A DNA stretch of 64,000 bases from the NCBI GenBank assembly GCA_036898135.1, contig CM072512.1:45573808-45637807 (forward strand), written 5' to 3'. Each line of letters begins with the position of its first letter. Position 1 is the stretch's first letter. This DNA comes from Oncomelania hupensis (Eukaryota > Mollusca > Gastropoda > Littorinimorpha > Pomatiopsidae). Under the pieces are notes generated by a model. That model saw nothing but the letters and a program-made list of their open reading frames with translations, was not told the origin of the DNA and did not search any database. A program made the translations under genes and the position numbers. Shown piece after piece: positions 24,541 through 35,251 of the stretch.

Positions 24541-24541
24541 T
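24440..24541. repeat. (GAA)n then (CAA)n
   Basis: Short GAA repeats pass into about 65 bases of CAA repeats and then back to GAA-rich DNA. Confidence 0.95.
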
Positions 24542-24989
24542 AAAAAAGAAGAAGAATGAGAAAGAGGAAGAGGCGGAGAAGAAAACGAAAACGATGGCTG
24601 CAAAAAAACGCACAGCAGCATCAACACCTAAAATAAATACAAAATACATTCCAACACATCGCCTACCCTAAAAGCGGGAACATCCAACACTCTACAACAG
24701 CCCGAAGCGCCTCACCACTCCAGAATGATGTTTCCCCATTTTCAATAATCGTCCTTGCTAACGGACCCTAACGAGCTGCAGCACGCACGGGCAACGACGA
24801 TTTGGGGCAGTTTGCCCCCCCTAAACTAGGCATAAAAATCCGACAGTAATCACTTCGCTGCAAAAACAGCCCAAACAATTTTCCATAACGCCCGTGTGCT
24901 AACGGCGCAGTAAAAACTAGGCCGCAGCCCTGAAGGAGGACAGCATGGGCCATATCCAAACCGCAAGCTAAACGAGGGATGAAGGACGA

Positions 24990-25260
24990 GGCTCCAAGAG
25001 CTGAACTCTTGGTGAAATGACATGCTAAACAGAGCCAGTGGCACAGGCATAAAAACGAATTGCCTAAGGGACTCGTGAATGTCAATTCTTGATGAAATGA
25101 CATGTTGCCCTCTACCAGCCTGTGAAATAAGCCTAAAAAGAGACTAAGGGATTTGAACTTCCGTGAAACAGCATTCTAGCACCGCTGGAAAAGACGCAAG
25201 TACATACACGATGATAAAACAATTAAGGAATTTAAACTGTCGTTCAACGAACGGCAATCA
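24990..25260. repeat. Decayed tandem repeat, ~75-80 bp period
   Basis: A block of the form GAACTCTTGGTGAAATGACA, with AAGGGA before the next unit, recurs near 25001, 25081 and 25153, possibly also near 25228. The second unit reads CAATTCTTGATGAAATGACA and the third GAACTTCCGTGAAACAGCAT. Divergence rises along the array. No coding function is evident. Confidence 0.55.
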
Positions 25261-25307
25261 AATGCAATCGCCTCGAACCCCACAGGAATGAACAGCCGCA
25301 AATTAGA

Positions 25308-25541
<234 letters not shown>

Positions 25542-26574
25542 CTTGAGCTATATATCTTTTCTTGTGGCAAATGAATTTCCAAATGTTCGTTTAATACATT
25601 CTTAATGTGTCTCCTCCTGCCCATACGCCTTTAGAACAATCTTCTACTAGTGCTAAAAATGCTTTTGAATGACTCAGTTTCTCCGAACAGCTCCTTGTCT
25701 CACAGTTTAATCCTTCTTATTTAGCTTCATAATTAAAACTAACATTTTGTACCGCTGCATGTGAGTTGACTGACTACCTGGTTATAACTGTCTGATGCAT
25801 TTATTGATACTCGTGTTACCTACCCTGTTATTATTACATCGGCACTAACAACGTCAGGTCATTTCATGTAATGTATTTCGTTAAGCTCTCTACACAAAAG
25901 TGATCTTAGACCAATAACATCAGCAGGTCCCTAAAATGCATAGTTATCAAAATGACAGAACACCATTTGGCATATAATCAAAACGTGAATACCAGACCTG
26001 TGCTAGCAAGCGAATTGCGCCGGAGCGTTTTGTTTTAGTTTGCGTGCGCATCGCGTAACCACGTGATGTCTTGATGAGAGGATCCGCAGTTTGCTTTGGA
26101 CGTTTGTTCAGTCAAGTGTACATGTCGTTCACAATTCATCTCCTTTCTACGGTTATTTGATCCCTTCCATGCCTGAAGCCACCATGTTTATTCCTTTCTT
26201 ACCTCCCTTTCTGTCATAGTTTCTAATGCTGCAAGATCCCTCCAACGGAGTTTTAACGAGATTTAAACGACCGCCATGTTTTACCAATCTGACATACACG
26301 TAGTTGTTCTCTGTCCGCAAATAGCCAATACGATCCTTTCGGGAAAATACATCTGACAAGCCCGAAGCAACAATGTTTCCTTGTTTAACATAATTATTAT
26401 CTTTTAGTTTGGTCTGTGGAGCGTTTTGATATGCGTGCAGCAGCCTGCGATGTGAACACGCCTCGTGTGTGGGTTATTTATTATAAGGGAAGCTATATGT
26501 CGCGTCTTTCACTTTCAGTGGTTTTACAAGCCTGAAGAAATCGTGAAAGATACATTACCCATAACTTTATAACT
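25542..26574. other. Unassigned sequence
   Basis: About 1 kb with no recognised gene or repeat family. Confidence 0.4.
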
Positions 26575-27070
26575 TTAGGCCCGAAAGCTAGTCTTACCAG
26601 CTGGCCGTCTAAGAAATGAACATTCCAACCAGCCAAACATAATGTACCAGCATGGATCTGGACCATTACAACGCAGTTTAATCTTCAAGAAACCGAGCAT
26701 AATGATTGTGTCCATAAAAATAAAACTCACCGTAATCCTCTTAAACACTATTAGATCAATGCATCGGTCATCGCCACAAAAACATGGCCGCATGACACGG
26801 CCATTTTGACAGACGACAGACAGCGACCCCTGGCGAGCGGAAGTGATCAAACCACGTGACTGCTGCGATGAAGGAGATCGTTTCCTGCAGCTTAATGGCG
26901 TCCGTTGTGATTGAGACTTCGCAGTTGGAGGTGGTTTTGCCATGGAACGAGCATTCATGCGTGATGAAAACTGGGGAGAAGCAGAACAGTAACATCCGAA
27001 TACACACACAAACACACACTACAGAAAACTGGACATTATTTTGGAAGGATGCATGCATGAAGCCCAGCAA
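26575..27070. other. GC-richer patch open in several frames; possible exon, unrecognised
   Basis: Between about 26780 and 26990 several frames on both strands lack stops. On the minus strand a pyrimidine-rich stretch ends TTCTCCCCAG near 26967, resembling a splice acceptor. The downstream reading (MNARSMAKPPPT) or the alternative HGKTTSNCEVSITT matches no family I know. The plus-strand alternative contains EVVLPWNEHSC. I cannot choose a frame or prove coding; composition alone could explain the openness. Confidence 0.15.
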
Positions 27071-27171
27071 CAGCTCTTTTCCTCATTTCTTTTAAAAATA
27101 CTATACTGTTAAATAGTTATAGTTCTACTTTTAATTTTTATGTAGTTATTTATTTAGTGCTTTTTAAATGT

Positions 27172-27272
27172 ATTTAATCGTTCTTATATAGCGACTTTTC
27201 CAGCTCAAGAGCTGCTCAAGGCGCTGGCGGATACAGGATCTATCTCAAGCCGCCCGTGGCGCCCACTGGCAC
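27172..27272 (-). mobile_element. SINE-B 3'-end fragment
   Basis: Minus-oriented tail: AATCGTTCTTATATAGCG, CCAGCTCAAGAGCTGCTC, AAGGCGCTGGC and CTCAAGCCGCCCG. It stops after about 100 bases, consistent with 5' truncation. Confidence 0.85.
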
Positions 27273-27316
27273 TACAATTACTTACAACAAAAAGCTTACG
27301 TTTAGTTTTAGCATCT

Positions 27317-27467
27317 TACCTATCCTATCCTATCCCGTAACTCGAAGGTCGTCGGGGCACCACAGACGATCGTTTAACCAATGTACTCCATCTTTCCCTG
27401 TCCTCAGCAACCCTGATGGTTTCGCTCAGTGTCAAACCAGTCCATTCTCGAATGTTGTCCTCCCACC
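27317..27467 (-). mobile_element. RTE-like LINE 3' fragment
   Basis: Starts with (CCTAT)n and continues with GTCGGGGCACCACAGACGAT, CGTTTAACCA, CCCTGTCCTCAGCAACCC and TGTTGTCCTCCCACCTCT, as in the other copies. It is truncated after about 150 bases. No target-site duplication is visible. Confidence 0.85.
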
Positions 27468-27572
27468 TCTGTCCAGCTCCACCTCACTACCCCTAACGCC
27501 ACTGTAATTTGCAATTATTCAAGGAAACCCTTCTCCTGTAAGTATTTCATTAACTAAGAAACGTTTAAAACC

Positions 27573-27635
<63 letters not shown>

Positions 27636-27651
27636 GCCATCATCACCACCA
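27573..27651. repeat. (CAT)n microsatellite
   Basis: About 78 bases of CAT repeats ending in a few CAC units. Confidence 0.96.
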
Positions 27652-27788
27652 CCACCAACCTGTTGTAGACGTTTGCTTAAGCAGCGACGTCTATTGGAAG
27701 ACATCACAGCCCTGACGGCTGACCGGGATATGCTGGGATACACTTCTCACAGTTGTAATGGATAAAGAGGGAATTTATGGAAAAAGCG

Positions 27789-27830
27789 CCGATGGCTACG
27801 GGATGAAGATTTTTCATCCGTAGCCATCGG
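27789..27830. other. Perfect-stem hairpin (inverted repeat)
   Basis: CCGATGGCTACGG(G)ATGAA at 27789-27807 pairs with TTCATCCGTAGCCATCGG at 27813-27830. The stem is 18 bp with a single bulged G and a 5-base loop. It lies in otherwise unassigned sequence. Confidence 0.85.
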
Positions 27831-28335
27831 TGGAAACACCCCAAAATCAGTAAAATATACTACAGAATGTTTCTCTACAAGACTGCGGTCTTTCTCTCTT
27901 AAAAAACAACAACCCCGATTTGACTTCTTGGGTCCTCAAATTGTATGAAACCAAGTGAGGACGCTATCCGGTATCATCAAAAAAGGTTCACAAATATTGT
28001 CAAACGGTTCGAAAAAGAAGTTGACCTACACAGCTGACCTGCATAACAGAAAGTTTAACCTAATTCGTCGCCTAGAGGAGCCGAAAGTTGCATTTCACTA
28101 ACACTTTCTTTTACCCGGGTATTGAAACTGTCCTTATGTTATGTTATGTTATTGGTCGCTAAGGCGTAAGCGGTATTTTCGGAAAGTGCTGTTGGTGGGT
28201 CCCCACAATAGATATTAAACACCGTGAGGGCTGACAGAAAGCGTCTCCCAGAAGATTCCGGTCACCTGTTAGGGCTGCCCAGAAGAGATTTTCCACAAGC
28301 CATCGCTGCTTCAGAAAACATCTACACGGGGTTGC
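27831..28335. other. Unassigned sequence
   Basis: No gene or repeat family recognised; a short TTATGTTATGTTATG run lies near 28136. Confidence 0.4.
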
Positions 28336-28337
28336 AC

Positions 28338-28404
<67 letters not shown>

Positions 28405-28482
28405 TTCTTCTTCTTCTTCTTTTTCTTCTTTAAACGCTTGACACTTTTAAAATGTGTCTTCATCATCATCATCATCAGTCAC

Positions 28483-28524
<42 letters not shown>

Positions 28525-28621
28525 ATCATCATCATCATCATCTTCTTCTTCTTTTTCTTCTTTAAACGCTTGACACTTTTAAAATGTGTCTTCATCATCA
28601 TCACAATCATCATCATCAGTC
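28336..28621. repeat. (CAT)n/(CTT)n block containing a ~137 bp tandem duplication
   Basis: CAT and CTT repeats surround a unique segment, TAAACGCTTGACACTTTT then AAAATGTGTCTTCATC. This segment occurs at about 28431 and again at about 28562 in the same orientation. The microsatellite and its embedded unique sequence were therefore duplicated together. Confidence 0.9.
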
Positions 28622-28854
28622 TCGCAGCCGGTAGGGCCGTTGGGGGAGGAAGACATGAGGTCAGTTTTTTCGCCACTCCAGTCTGTCTGCAGCTGTTGTT
28701 AGCATGTCAGAGGCATGTCCAGCGCCGTCCATGTTTAGACCTCATCTGTTCTAACCTGCAGCAATCGTGCACTGATTTCCACCACCCCCTTCCCCATACC
28801 CTCCCCACTTATATCTCTTTATGCTTTAAAACAAAGTAAATGAGTAATTCCAAA

Positions 28855-29520
28855 GTAAGAAATGAATTCATAAAATTATATGAAATTAAACAAATGATAC
28901 ATTGTATATTATCAAGAGGTATCGTTGTTTATTTAATTTGTGTTCCATCACATGGTGGAATACATTGAAATGAAATGTGTGACAAGTTAGCCAAAGAGGG
29001 AGATTCTATTACTGTAAACAATTTGAGTTTGTGTTATCATGAAATGTAGTCTTTATTAGAAAAAACAGTACGTTAAAATATTAGCATTAGAAAGGTTACT
29101 ATACCGAACTGTTCACGACAGTTGTCAAAATTAATATACAAGTTAAGAACAAACGAATGGAATTCTAAATATTCCGCAGATATTCAGTAGATGTGTTGCA
29201 AAAATATATCAGCTTACCATATTTTATTTGAATGTCCAGTTTTAAATGAAATGTATGAAAACCTAGGACATCATTTGAATGAATATGGACAATCTTTAGA
29301 TGATGTATTACGTCATTCACAGATGAAAGCAGTTGTGAACATTTTTGCAACGTCGCCTATTGGTAGGCTTTTATAGATTGGTGTTAAATCCATTATCCCC
29401 GTTCGATCCATTGTGTTATAAGGTTTATTAATTGTGCTTTGATTGTTATTACTGTTGTTATTAATTAGTGTATAATATCACCTCAATGTGTATAAAGACA
29501 TTAAATGAAATAGTGATTGA
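28855..29520 (+). mobile_element. I-like LINE relic: RNase H end and C-terminal domain
   Basis: A broken frame encodes VYLICVPSHGGIH, one stop, then NEMCDKLAKEGDS. This corresponds to the VPSHvGi.GNE..D..AK end of a LINE-type RNase H domain. Downstream, CCKNISAYHILFECPVLNEM resembles the C-terminal Cys/His segment of such proteins, and the frame ends near 29372. The AT-rich 3' UTR ends near ATGTGTATAAAGACATTAAA. Several stops show that it is dead. The RT and endonuclease domains are absent. Confidence 0.75.
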
Positions 29521-29914
29521 TTCCTATATCTCTGTAGCTGTCATTCGAGTTACCTTCTAAAACATTGAATCGCTCGGAATGTACACTGCAGCAATGTTGT
29601 GGTTTTTTTACGAGCGCCAAAATTATTACTGTTGCTACAGAGCTATTAAAGTGCTATAGAACCGCACCAAGCTGTTAAGTCAAACCCTTCCACTGGGCTA
29701 AGGGAATCCCAAAACTCAACATCGAAGGTTTTTATAGCTTAGGAATGGTCATTGTGCACTGGGCTTCTATGTACAGGGGAAAAGGGTACACAGCCACAAT
29801 GGTTAACTCGGGATTATAACCCTGAAAGGAATGTTATTGTGACATATGCATTGTCGTGATGATATCGAGAAGAAGACATGACAGCGAGTATTTTGTGTTA
29901 AATTAAAACTGAAC
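29521..29914. other. Unassigned sequence
   Basis: Nothing recognised. Confidence 0.4.
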
Positions 29915-30135
29915 CGTTCTTATATAGCGCTTTTCTAGCTCGAGAGCTTCAGCTCAAGGCGCTGGTCGATACTAGACCTAACACCGACCGCCCGCTTGCT
30001 GCTTTAGACGCATCTTGTGACGCGCGCGGCGCCCAGACAACTTTGCACAACAGGGGATGGGCGGAGAAGGGACCTAGTGCTTGCTGAGTATAGTTCTCCC
30101 CTAGCGCTTGCTGAGCAATGAATATAGTTCTAATG
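29915..30135 (-). mobile_element. SINE-B diverged copy
   Basis: Starts with the tail ACCGTTCTTATATAGCGC, then CTCAAGGCGCTGG, CAGGGGATGGG and GAGAAGGGACCTAGTGCTTG. The last block appears duplicated (CTAGTGCTTGCTGAGTATAG, then CTAGCGCTTGCTGAGCAATG). Head absent. Confidence 0.75.
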
Positions 30136-30391
30136 TGAAGTGACCTCTGTGCAAACGATAAGGTGAAAGACTGTATGTATGGTGACTCACTCGTGAATTC
30201 TGAGCGTAGTTTTGATTGTCTGCGATTGAAGTCTATAGCCGTCCTTTTACTAGGAACTATGGATTTACAGTGCACCGGTCTCCGAGTCAATGATGGAAAC
30301 TATCATTTGGGCTTGTTTAACAAAACAGTACCACACTGCTTGTATTCTAAATTGGTCAATAGAATTCCATCTATGGGCCAAAATATTAAAA

Positions 30392-30790
30392 TTATTTCCC
30401 TTGAATATGCAAATGTTCAGCCGATAGGTGCGCCAATAGTCGCGTACTTCCATGTTCAGGTCGTGGATCAAAATCTACAGTTTTAAGTCTTTTTTGATGT
30501 CGGTATATATAGCTTTTATAGGCGACCCCAAATGTTTTTTTGCTTGGTGAAATGTTTGGAGTGACTATGTACATGTTGTCAGTACTACAAACGATTTATT
30601 TTGTGAAAAGTCTGTCAGGCCGAGCAAGACACATCTTACATGCTTACAGTGTGCAGAAGGCCCCATGCCTGCAGCGCATTCACACTGACATTCCAAAACT
30701 GTTCCTTTTTCTGTCAAAGAAATGTCAACTTTGTACATAAGACCAGTTTTCATTTCAGCCCGAACTTCAGCATGAATGTAAGTAACTGAA
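30392..30790 (-). pseudogene. SWIM zinc-finger protein fragment, broken
   Basis: The minus strand encodes KTGLMYKVDISLTEKG, then VLECQCECAAGMGPSAHCKH with CxC and CxH pairs of a SWIM zinc finger. VRCVLLGLTDF, an in-frame stop after TTCT, SLQTFHQAKK and, after a frameshift, VDFDPRPE follow. SWIM fingers next to such a LQTFH.A...GSP segment are known in large animal proteins that also carry a YqaJ-type exonuclease domain and are often multicopy. I see no exonuclease part here. The stop and frameshift mark a pseudogene. Function would be nucleic-acid or protein binding; the family link is from memory and should be searched. Confidence 0.6.
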
Positions 30791-31025
30791 CTCCGGTGTT
30801 GCTATGTCTCCTTTGCCAAAGTTGTCATTTCGATCATACGACTCAAGTCTGAAATCATACATAATATTTTTTTAATAGTCTAGTCATATAATATATATGT
30901 ATGTATGTATGTATCAGTTTATAGTCCCCTCTCTTCCCGATAAGGATTTTCAGAGAGGAGACTCTGATTGTTATTAATAATAACACATTTTTATAGAGTT
31001 CGGTACTCCAGCAGATGGCGTGACG

Positions 31026-31228
31026 TTGTTGTTGTTTGTAGATTATAGTCACACGACCCTTTCGCATATAGGTGACTACTGGACCGATTTATACTGACAC
31101 CAGCGGGCCAGTTGTTGGTAAAGGGGAAAAATAATATGATCACACGTTGACCAATCCGGGATTCGAACCAGCGACCTTTCGGTTACTAGCAAGACGCTCT
31201 TACCAACTGAGCTACCCTGCCCCACATC
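31026..31228 (-). mobile_element. SINE-D copy 1
   Basis: On the minus strand it opens GGGTAGCTCAGTTGGTAAGA with an A box; the B box GGTTCGAATCCCGG follows after ACTAGTAACC, a Thr (AGT)-like anticodon loop. The body contains ACGTGTGATCATATTA, CCTTTACCAACAACTGG and GTGACTATAATC, and ends with a GTT-complement tail. GCGTGACG at 31018-31025 and 31229-31236 is a likely 8 bp target-site duplication. It is about 200 bases and matches the copy at 47698 end to end. Confidence 0.88.
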
Positions 31229-31236
31229 GCGTGACG

Positions 31237-31906
31237 CAACACGGTGTACAGTTATTACAAGGGGCTCGATCACGTAGGCCTATTTACTACCGGAAGTACG
31301 CTACCCTAGGCGCACTCTATCGGATTGTCTTCCCCGAAGGTGGAGTTTTTTGGCTCATTGCAGTCCATTGATATGTTAGCACTGTCATGGCTAACTGCTA
31401 GTTGATGGCAAGTTTGCTTCGTTCTCAAAAGACCCACCACTTATCGCGATGTTAGACGTACCTTTCAGTTCTAGTGTTAAGGTTCAGTCAGTTGGTAGGT
31501 CAGAGGAGAGGGGTGGGGGTGGGTGGGTGGGTGGAGAGAGAGAGAGAGCGAGAGAGAGAGATAGGCACAGTTCCTCATGATGACCTCTTCATGCAAAACC
31601 CATTAATGTCTAGCACGGTTGGGCTGTAACATTGCTATGGTGATTCCACTCTCCCCAAGAACAAATAATTATAATGTCGCTTTCCCCACTAACAACCCAT
31701 TACACAGCGGGTAAAGAGCTTTGTAGGAAGGGCTTAATGTCTCTTATTTGACTAAACACTGCAGATGCTATTGTTTTGTTTTGAATGGTACTCTTGTTGT
31801 TTGTGACTGATAGGGTAGCATCATTTCTTTGATTTGCTATAGCTTTTTGATGTCTTGCTTTCAAATGATGCGATTCTAGTCCTTATCCGCTGCAGAGAAG
31901 AACTAT
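31237..31906. other. Unassigned; short GGGT and GA runs
   Basis: A single ACCGGAAGT motif occurs at 31289-31297. GGGTGGGTGG then GA repeats occupy 31508-31562. No gene recognised. Confidence 0.4.
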
Positions 31907-32455
31907 CCCCGTTGGGGTGCCGGGGGTTTCAGTATAAATAGTATCCACACTTTCTGGAAATTTAGTGCTTTAAATTCCCACTGTCGCTGTCTTTCTCATT
32001 TGCTCTTTCTCATTCCTGCTCTGTTCTGTCAATATGCTATACTATCTTCTTCTTCGCTTGACCAGTCACCTACCTTTTTTCTTGAAAACTCTTCCGGGAC
32101 AAGACTCCTTATTTGTGTATGAGGTCTGTTGGATCAGCTTGGGAATATTGGACGCTTTCTGCCAGGTGGTCACTAGGGCTTCCTATGATGTTATTATTTA
32201 GCAATGTAGGCATTTTATATGTGTTTTGTTGATAATATATAATGATTGTATTCTATTTTGTTTTTGTAAACGGGGGTTCGATACATTAGAGTACAGCCTC
32301 AGCGTCCCCTGCGTGGGATGTCTTTATTGTAAAGTGACTTGCTGGCTGAGAGCTTTCAGTTTTACCACTAGGGTTGCTTTAGCAGATCTTTTATGCGGAT
32401 CAGGGGTTGTCCGGTCCTGATTTGGCTCGGAAGAGTCCGCTGGACCTAAAGCAAT
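31907..32455 (+). mobile_element. SINE-C copy 3
   Basis: Starts CCCCGTTGGGGTGCCGGGGG, lacking the tRNA-like head, then follows the copy at 14361 throughout: GTATAAATAGTATCC, GGACGCTTTCTGCCAGGTGG, CCCTGCGTGGGATGTC. It ends GAAGAGTCCGCTGGACCTAA. Confidence 0.88.
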
Positions 32456-32555
32456 AATGATGTAATGCAGAGAGGAACTGGCGGGAAAGAGCTAGAAGAG
32501 AAAGAAGTGGGCTGGGTGGGTGATTAGGAGGGGAACACAGATAAGGGAAGAAATA

Positions 32556-32558
<3 letters not shown>

Positions 32559-32621
<63 letters not shown>
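32559..32621. repeat. (GA)n microsatellite
   Basis: About 63 bases of pure GA repeats. Confidence 0.96.
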
Positions 32622-32623
<2 letters not shown>

Positions 32624-32884
32624 CCTACACTATATGGCCGAGACTCGCCAAAGCTTACCAGTTCAAGCAGTGTGGTAAGCATCCCCTGAACATATCATTC
32701 GGCGCAGTTATAGCTAGTTGACAAGCACTCACTGTCCGCCATCTAAAGAAAACTGCTCTCGTTTGGGCGCATTATAATTGCTCCGTGTGAGACAAATAAA
32801 ATAGTATTGCATTGTATTGCTTTGTATTCCATTGTATTCGACCGCGCAGTGATGACTGTCAATTTATCATCACTTATATCCCCC

Positions 32885-32898
32885 GTTCTCTCTCTCTT

Positions 32899-32932
<34 letters not shown>
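32885..32932. repeat. (CT)n microsatellite
   Basis: CT repeats with one TTTT interruption. Confidence 0.93.
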
Positions 32933-32936
<4 letters not shown>

Positions 32937-33029
32937 AAAGTAAAACAAAAACAAACCAAAAGAAAACTATCCGGGAAAAGATAAAATACTTATAAGCCAC
33001 CATTTAGCCAGAATAGATCTCTACTAAAA

Positions 33030-33130
33030 TTCGCACTTCATTCTTTGCAGCATCAGTATGGAACTCTCTTCCCCCGAAGTGCCAAACTTGATGGCATACT
33101 TTCATCTTTTAAAAGCACAAATGTTCCATT
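33030..33130 (+). mobile_element. Probable LINE C-terminal fragment
   Basis: One frame reads FFAASVWNSLP and, after indels, SFKSTNVPF. This resembles the FS..G..vWNSLP...SFK end of CR1-type LINE proteins. It is short and frameshifted, so only tentative. Confidence 0.35.
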
Positions 33131-33267
33131 TTGTAATCTAGTTCATGCTAAGGTAGTTGGTTTAACGTCTGTCAACAGCATGAATGTGAGTGTGAGGCAG
33201 CGTGCGAGCGAATAGTTTGATGTATCAAATATTGTTTTAACACCTTTTAGGTTTTAGCATTATAGTT

Positions 33268-33359
33268 CCTATCCTATCCTATCCTGTCCCGTAACCCGAA
33301 GGTCGTAGGGGCACCACAGATGATCGTTTAACCAACATACTCCATCTTTCTCTGTCCTC
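33268..33359 (-). mobile_element. RTE-like LINE, extreme 5' truncation (92 bp)
   Basis: Contains only the (CCTAT)n terminus and the adjacent 3' UTR block (GTCGTAGGGGCACCACAGAT, GATCGTTTAACCA, CTGTCCTCAGC). The 12-base sequence AGCATTATAGTT occurs immediately on both sides (33256-33267 and 33360-33371). It is a clear target-site duplication that fixes both ends of the element. Confidence 0.92.
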
Positions 33360-33473
33360 AGCATTATAGTTACTTGTTGTGTTAAGGTTCATAACGTTAA
33401 TAGACAGGTTTATAAGGTTAGGCTGTGCCTGAAACCTTTATCCCATTAAAGTTGGTAACTTCAACTTCTCTGT

Positions 33474-33474
33474 T

Positions 33475-33546
<72 letters not shown>

Positions 33547-33560
33547 TCTCTCTCTCTCCC
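33474..33560. repeat. (CT)n microsatellite
   Basis: About 85 bases of CT repeats with two CCCT interruptions. Confidence 0.96.
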
Positions 33561-35238
33561 TGCCTTCGTTCCCCATTTTTGTTTTTTATCCCATTACCAA
33601 ACCCATGCTTAGTCTTCCCCCCCCCCCCCTCGTCTCTCCAAATGATGGTTGAGTAGCTTTAAAACTCAAAACCGAATTTCTTTCATAGCGCAACAAAACT
33701 CCTCATCCTTTCACTCTTCACCGCACAGAGACCAATCGTACGGCTATCCGTCTTCCTCGCCCGTCGTGTCACTAAATATTTTTGCAGGCATAAGGCGCAA
33801 GCTCTGAACTTAACGCTTCCAGGCCAGACTCCATCCATCATGTCATCAGGCTACGCTGCACTGGCTTCCGTGCCCAGGGTTCCGTTGAAGGCTTCTTGAA
33901 ACGACTGTTAATGTCTTAAATTTCATTGCATTATTATTTTTTTTTTAATCTAAACAAATTTTATTTCTTTCTTTCTTATTATCAACAATATCTCGTCTTC
34001 TCATTTTCACTAGACTGTAGTCTTTAGCATCTTGAAGATCGTGCCATCAACTGTAAGAAGGAGGAGGTTTGCCGCAGATGCATAATTTACAGTTATTTGA
34101 ATGCTGACCGGGACCGTTCTGTCTGTAGGAAGAAGCTAAATAATAGTCTTTCAACGATCACCCAGTTGCTCTTTCAATATTATCATTCACTTTTATGTTA
34201 AAAAAAACCAAACAACAACAACTGATAAGTCGCTCACAAACAATAATGATAGTGTGAAGGTAAGCCTGCGTCATGACACAAACTGACTAAGCTCAAATCT
34301 TCAGAACAATGTACACCTCTCCTATAATATTAAAACGGAACGTAAATACCCCCTTTACATTTCAAATACGATTTACTACAGTTTCAGCGCCGTCTGTGCA
34401 TATTTCTTGACAAATAACTGAAGCATTTTTGAAGTATTTGTATAAATCATCAATTCAGAATCTAAAGGGGATCCAAAAACCGAAATGACTATCCACTTTT
34501 TCCTTCTCCTCACTTTTCCTCCACCCTCAACTCCCAAACGACGGCAGCGGCTACAAAACTCACTCCAACCTCAAACTCATATTACATTATAAAGGTGCGA
34601 TCTTCTCTAAAGGTTTAATACGCCTTCTTCCTTTCTAGCCCTTGACCAAGGAAAACATCCTGAGTGTCAAGTTCCGTCATCTGCCATGATTAAACCTGCT
34701 GAATATTTAAGTGGAAAGCACAACATACTGGGTTTACTCTGAGTTAAGAAAAGTTAAGTAGTGAGAACATTAAGTAAACTAAGCCTGGCGAACAAAAAAA
34801 AGTGAAGTAGAAGAAGAAGAAGACTCGCCCGTAAAATGAATGGACAATTCAAGCTTTGTCAAATCTGCAAGTGAAGAGAAAAAAAAAGGGAACTTCAATC
34901 AAACGTGTCTCTCTTTGCAAATTCCATTCAATTCTTTAATTTTACGTCTGTTTGTGTACACATAAATTATCATTATTGTTTTTGCCAATACAACAGTAAA
35001 AAGGAATTTTAACGGTTGAGTCATCGTTGGCCAAAGAACAGTGTCAGGGTGGACAAGGAAAATTTAACATAACTAAAGAAAGAAATAAAGTGGAAGAAAC
35101 GTCAATAAAATTGTGGTATGCACAGAACAATTGTAAAACAAAAGAAAGGCAAATCTTACAACTTAGACAGAACTGAGTACAATGTTATTGTGACCTTGAT
35201 CATGCATTATTAATTGCATTGAGTATATACAACTGTAT
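33561..35238. other. Unassigned sequence
   Basis: About 1.7 kb with no supported gene. A CTGCACTGGCTTCCGTGCC stretch near 33858 could be a remnant of the LHWLP motif of a LINE but is too short to call. A GAA run lies near 34809. Confidence 0.4.
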
Positions 35239-35251
35239 TAATAATTAAGTA

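Noticed and set aside
26575..27015. A 146-codon minus-strand gene
   Set aside because: Overlapping frames on both strands are equally open in this GC-richer patch and none matches a known domain; kept only as a low-confidence note.
28336..28440. CRISPR-like array of regularly spaced repeats
   Set aside because: The regularity is a CAT/CTT microsatellite plus one duplicated unique block; the genome is eukaryotic and no spacers exist.
32226..32420. A ~60-codon open frame shared by SINE-C copies (also near 4616, 14751, 40239 and 50604)
   Set aside because: Single-base insertions between copies shift the upstream part of the frame, so it is not maintained as protein; openness follows from recent common origin.
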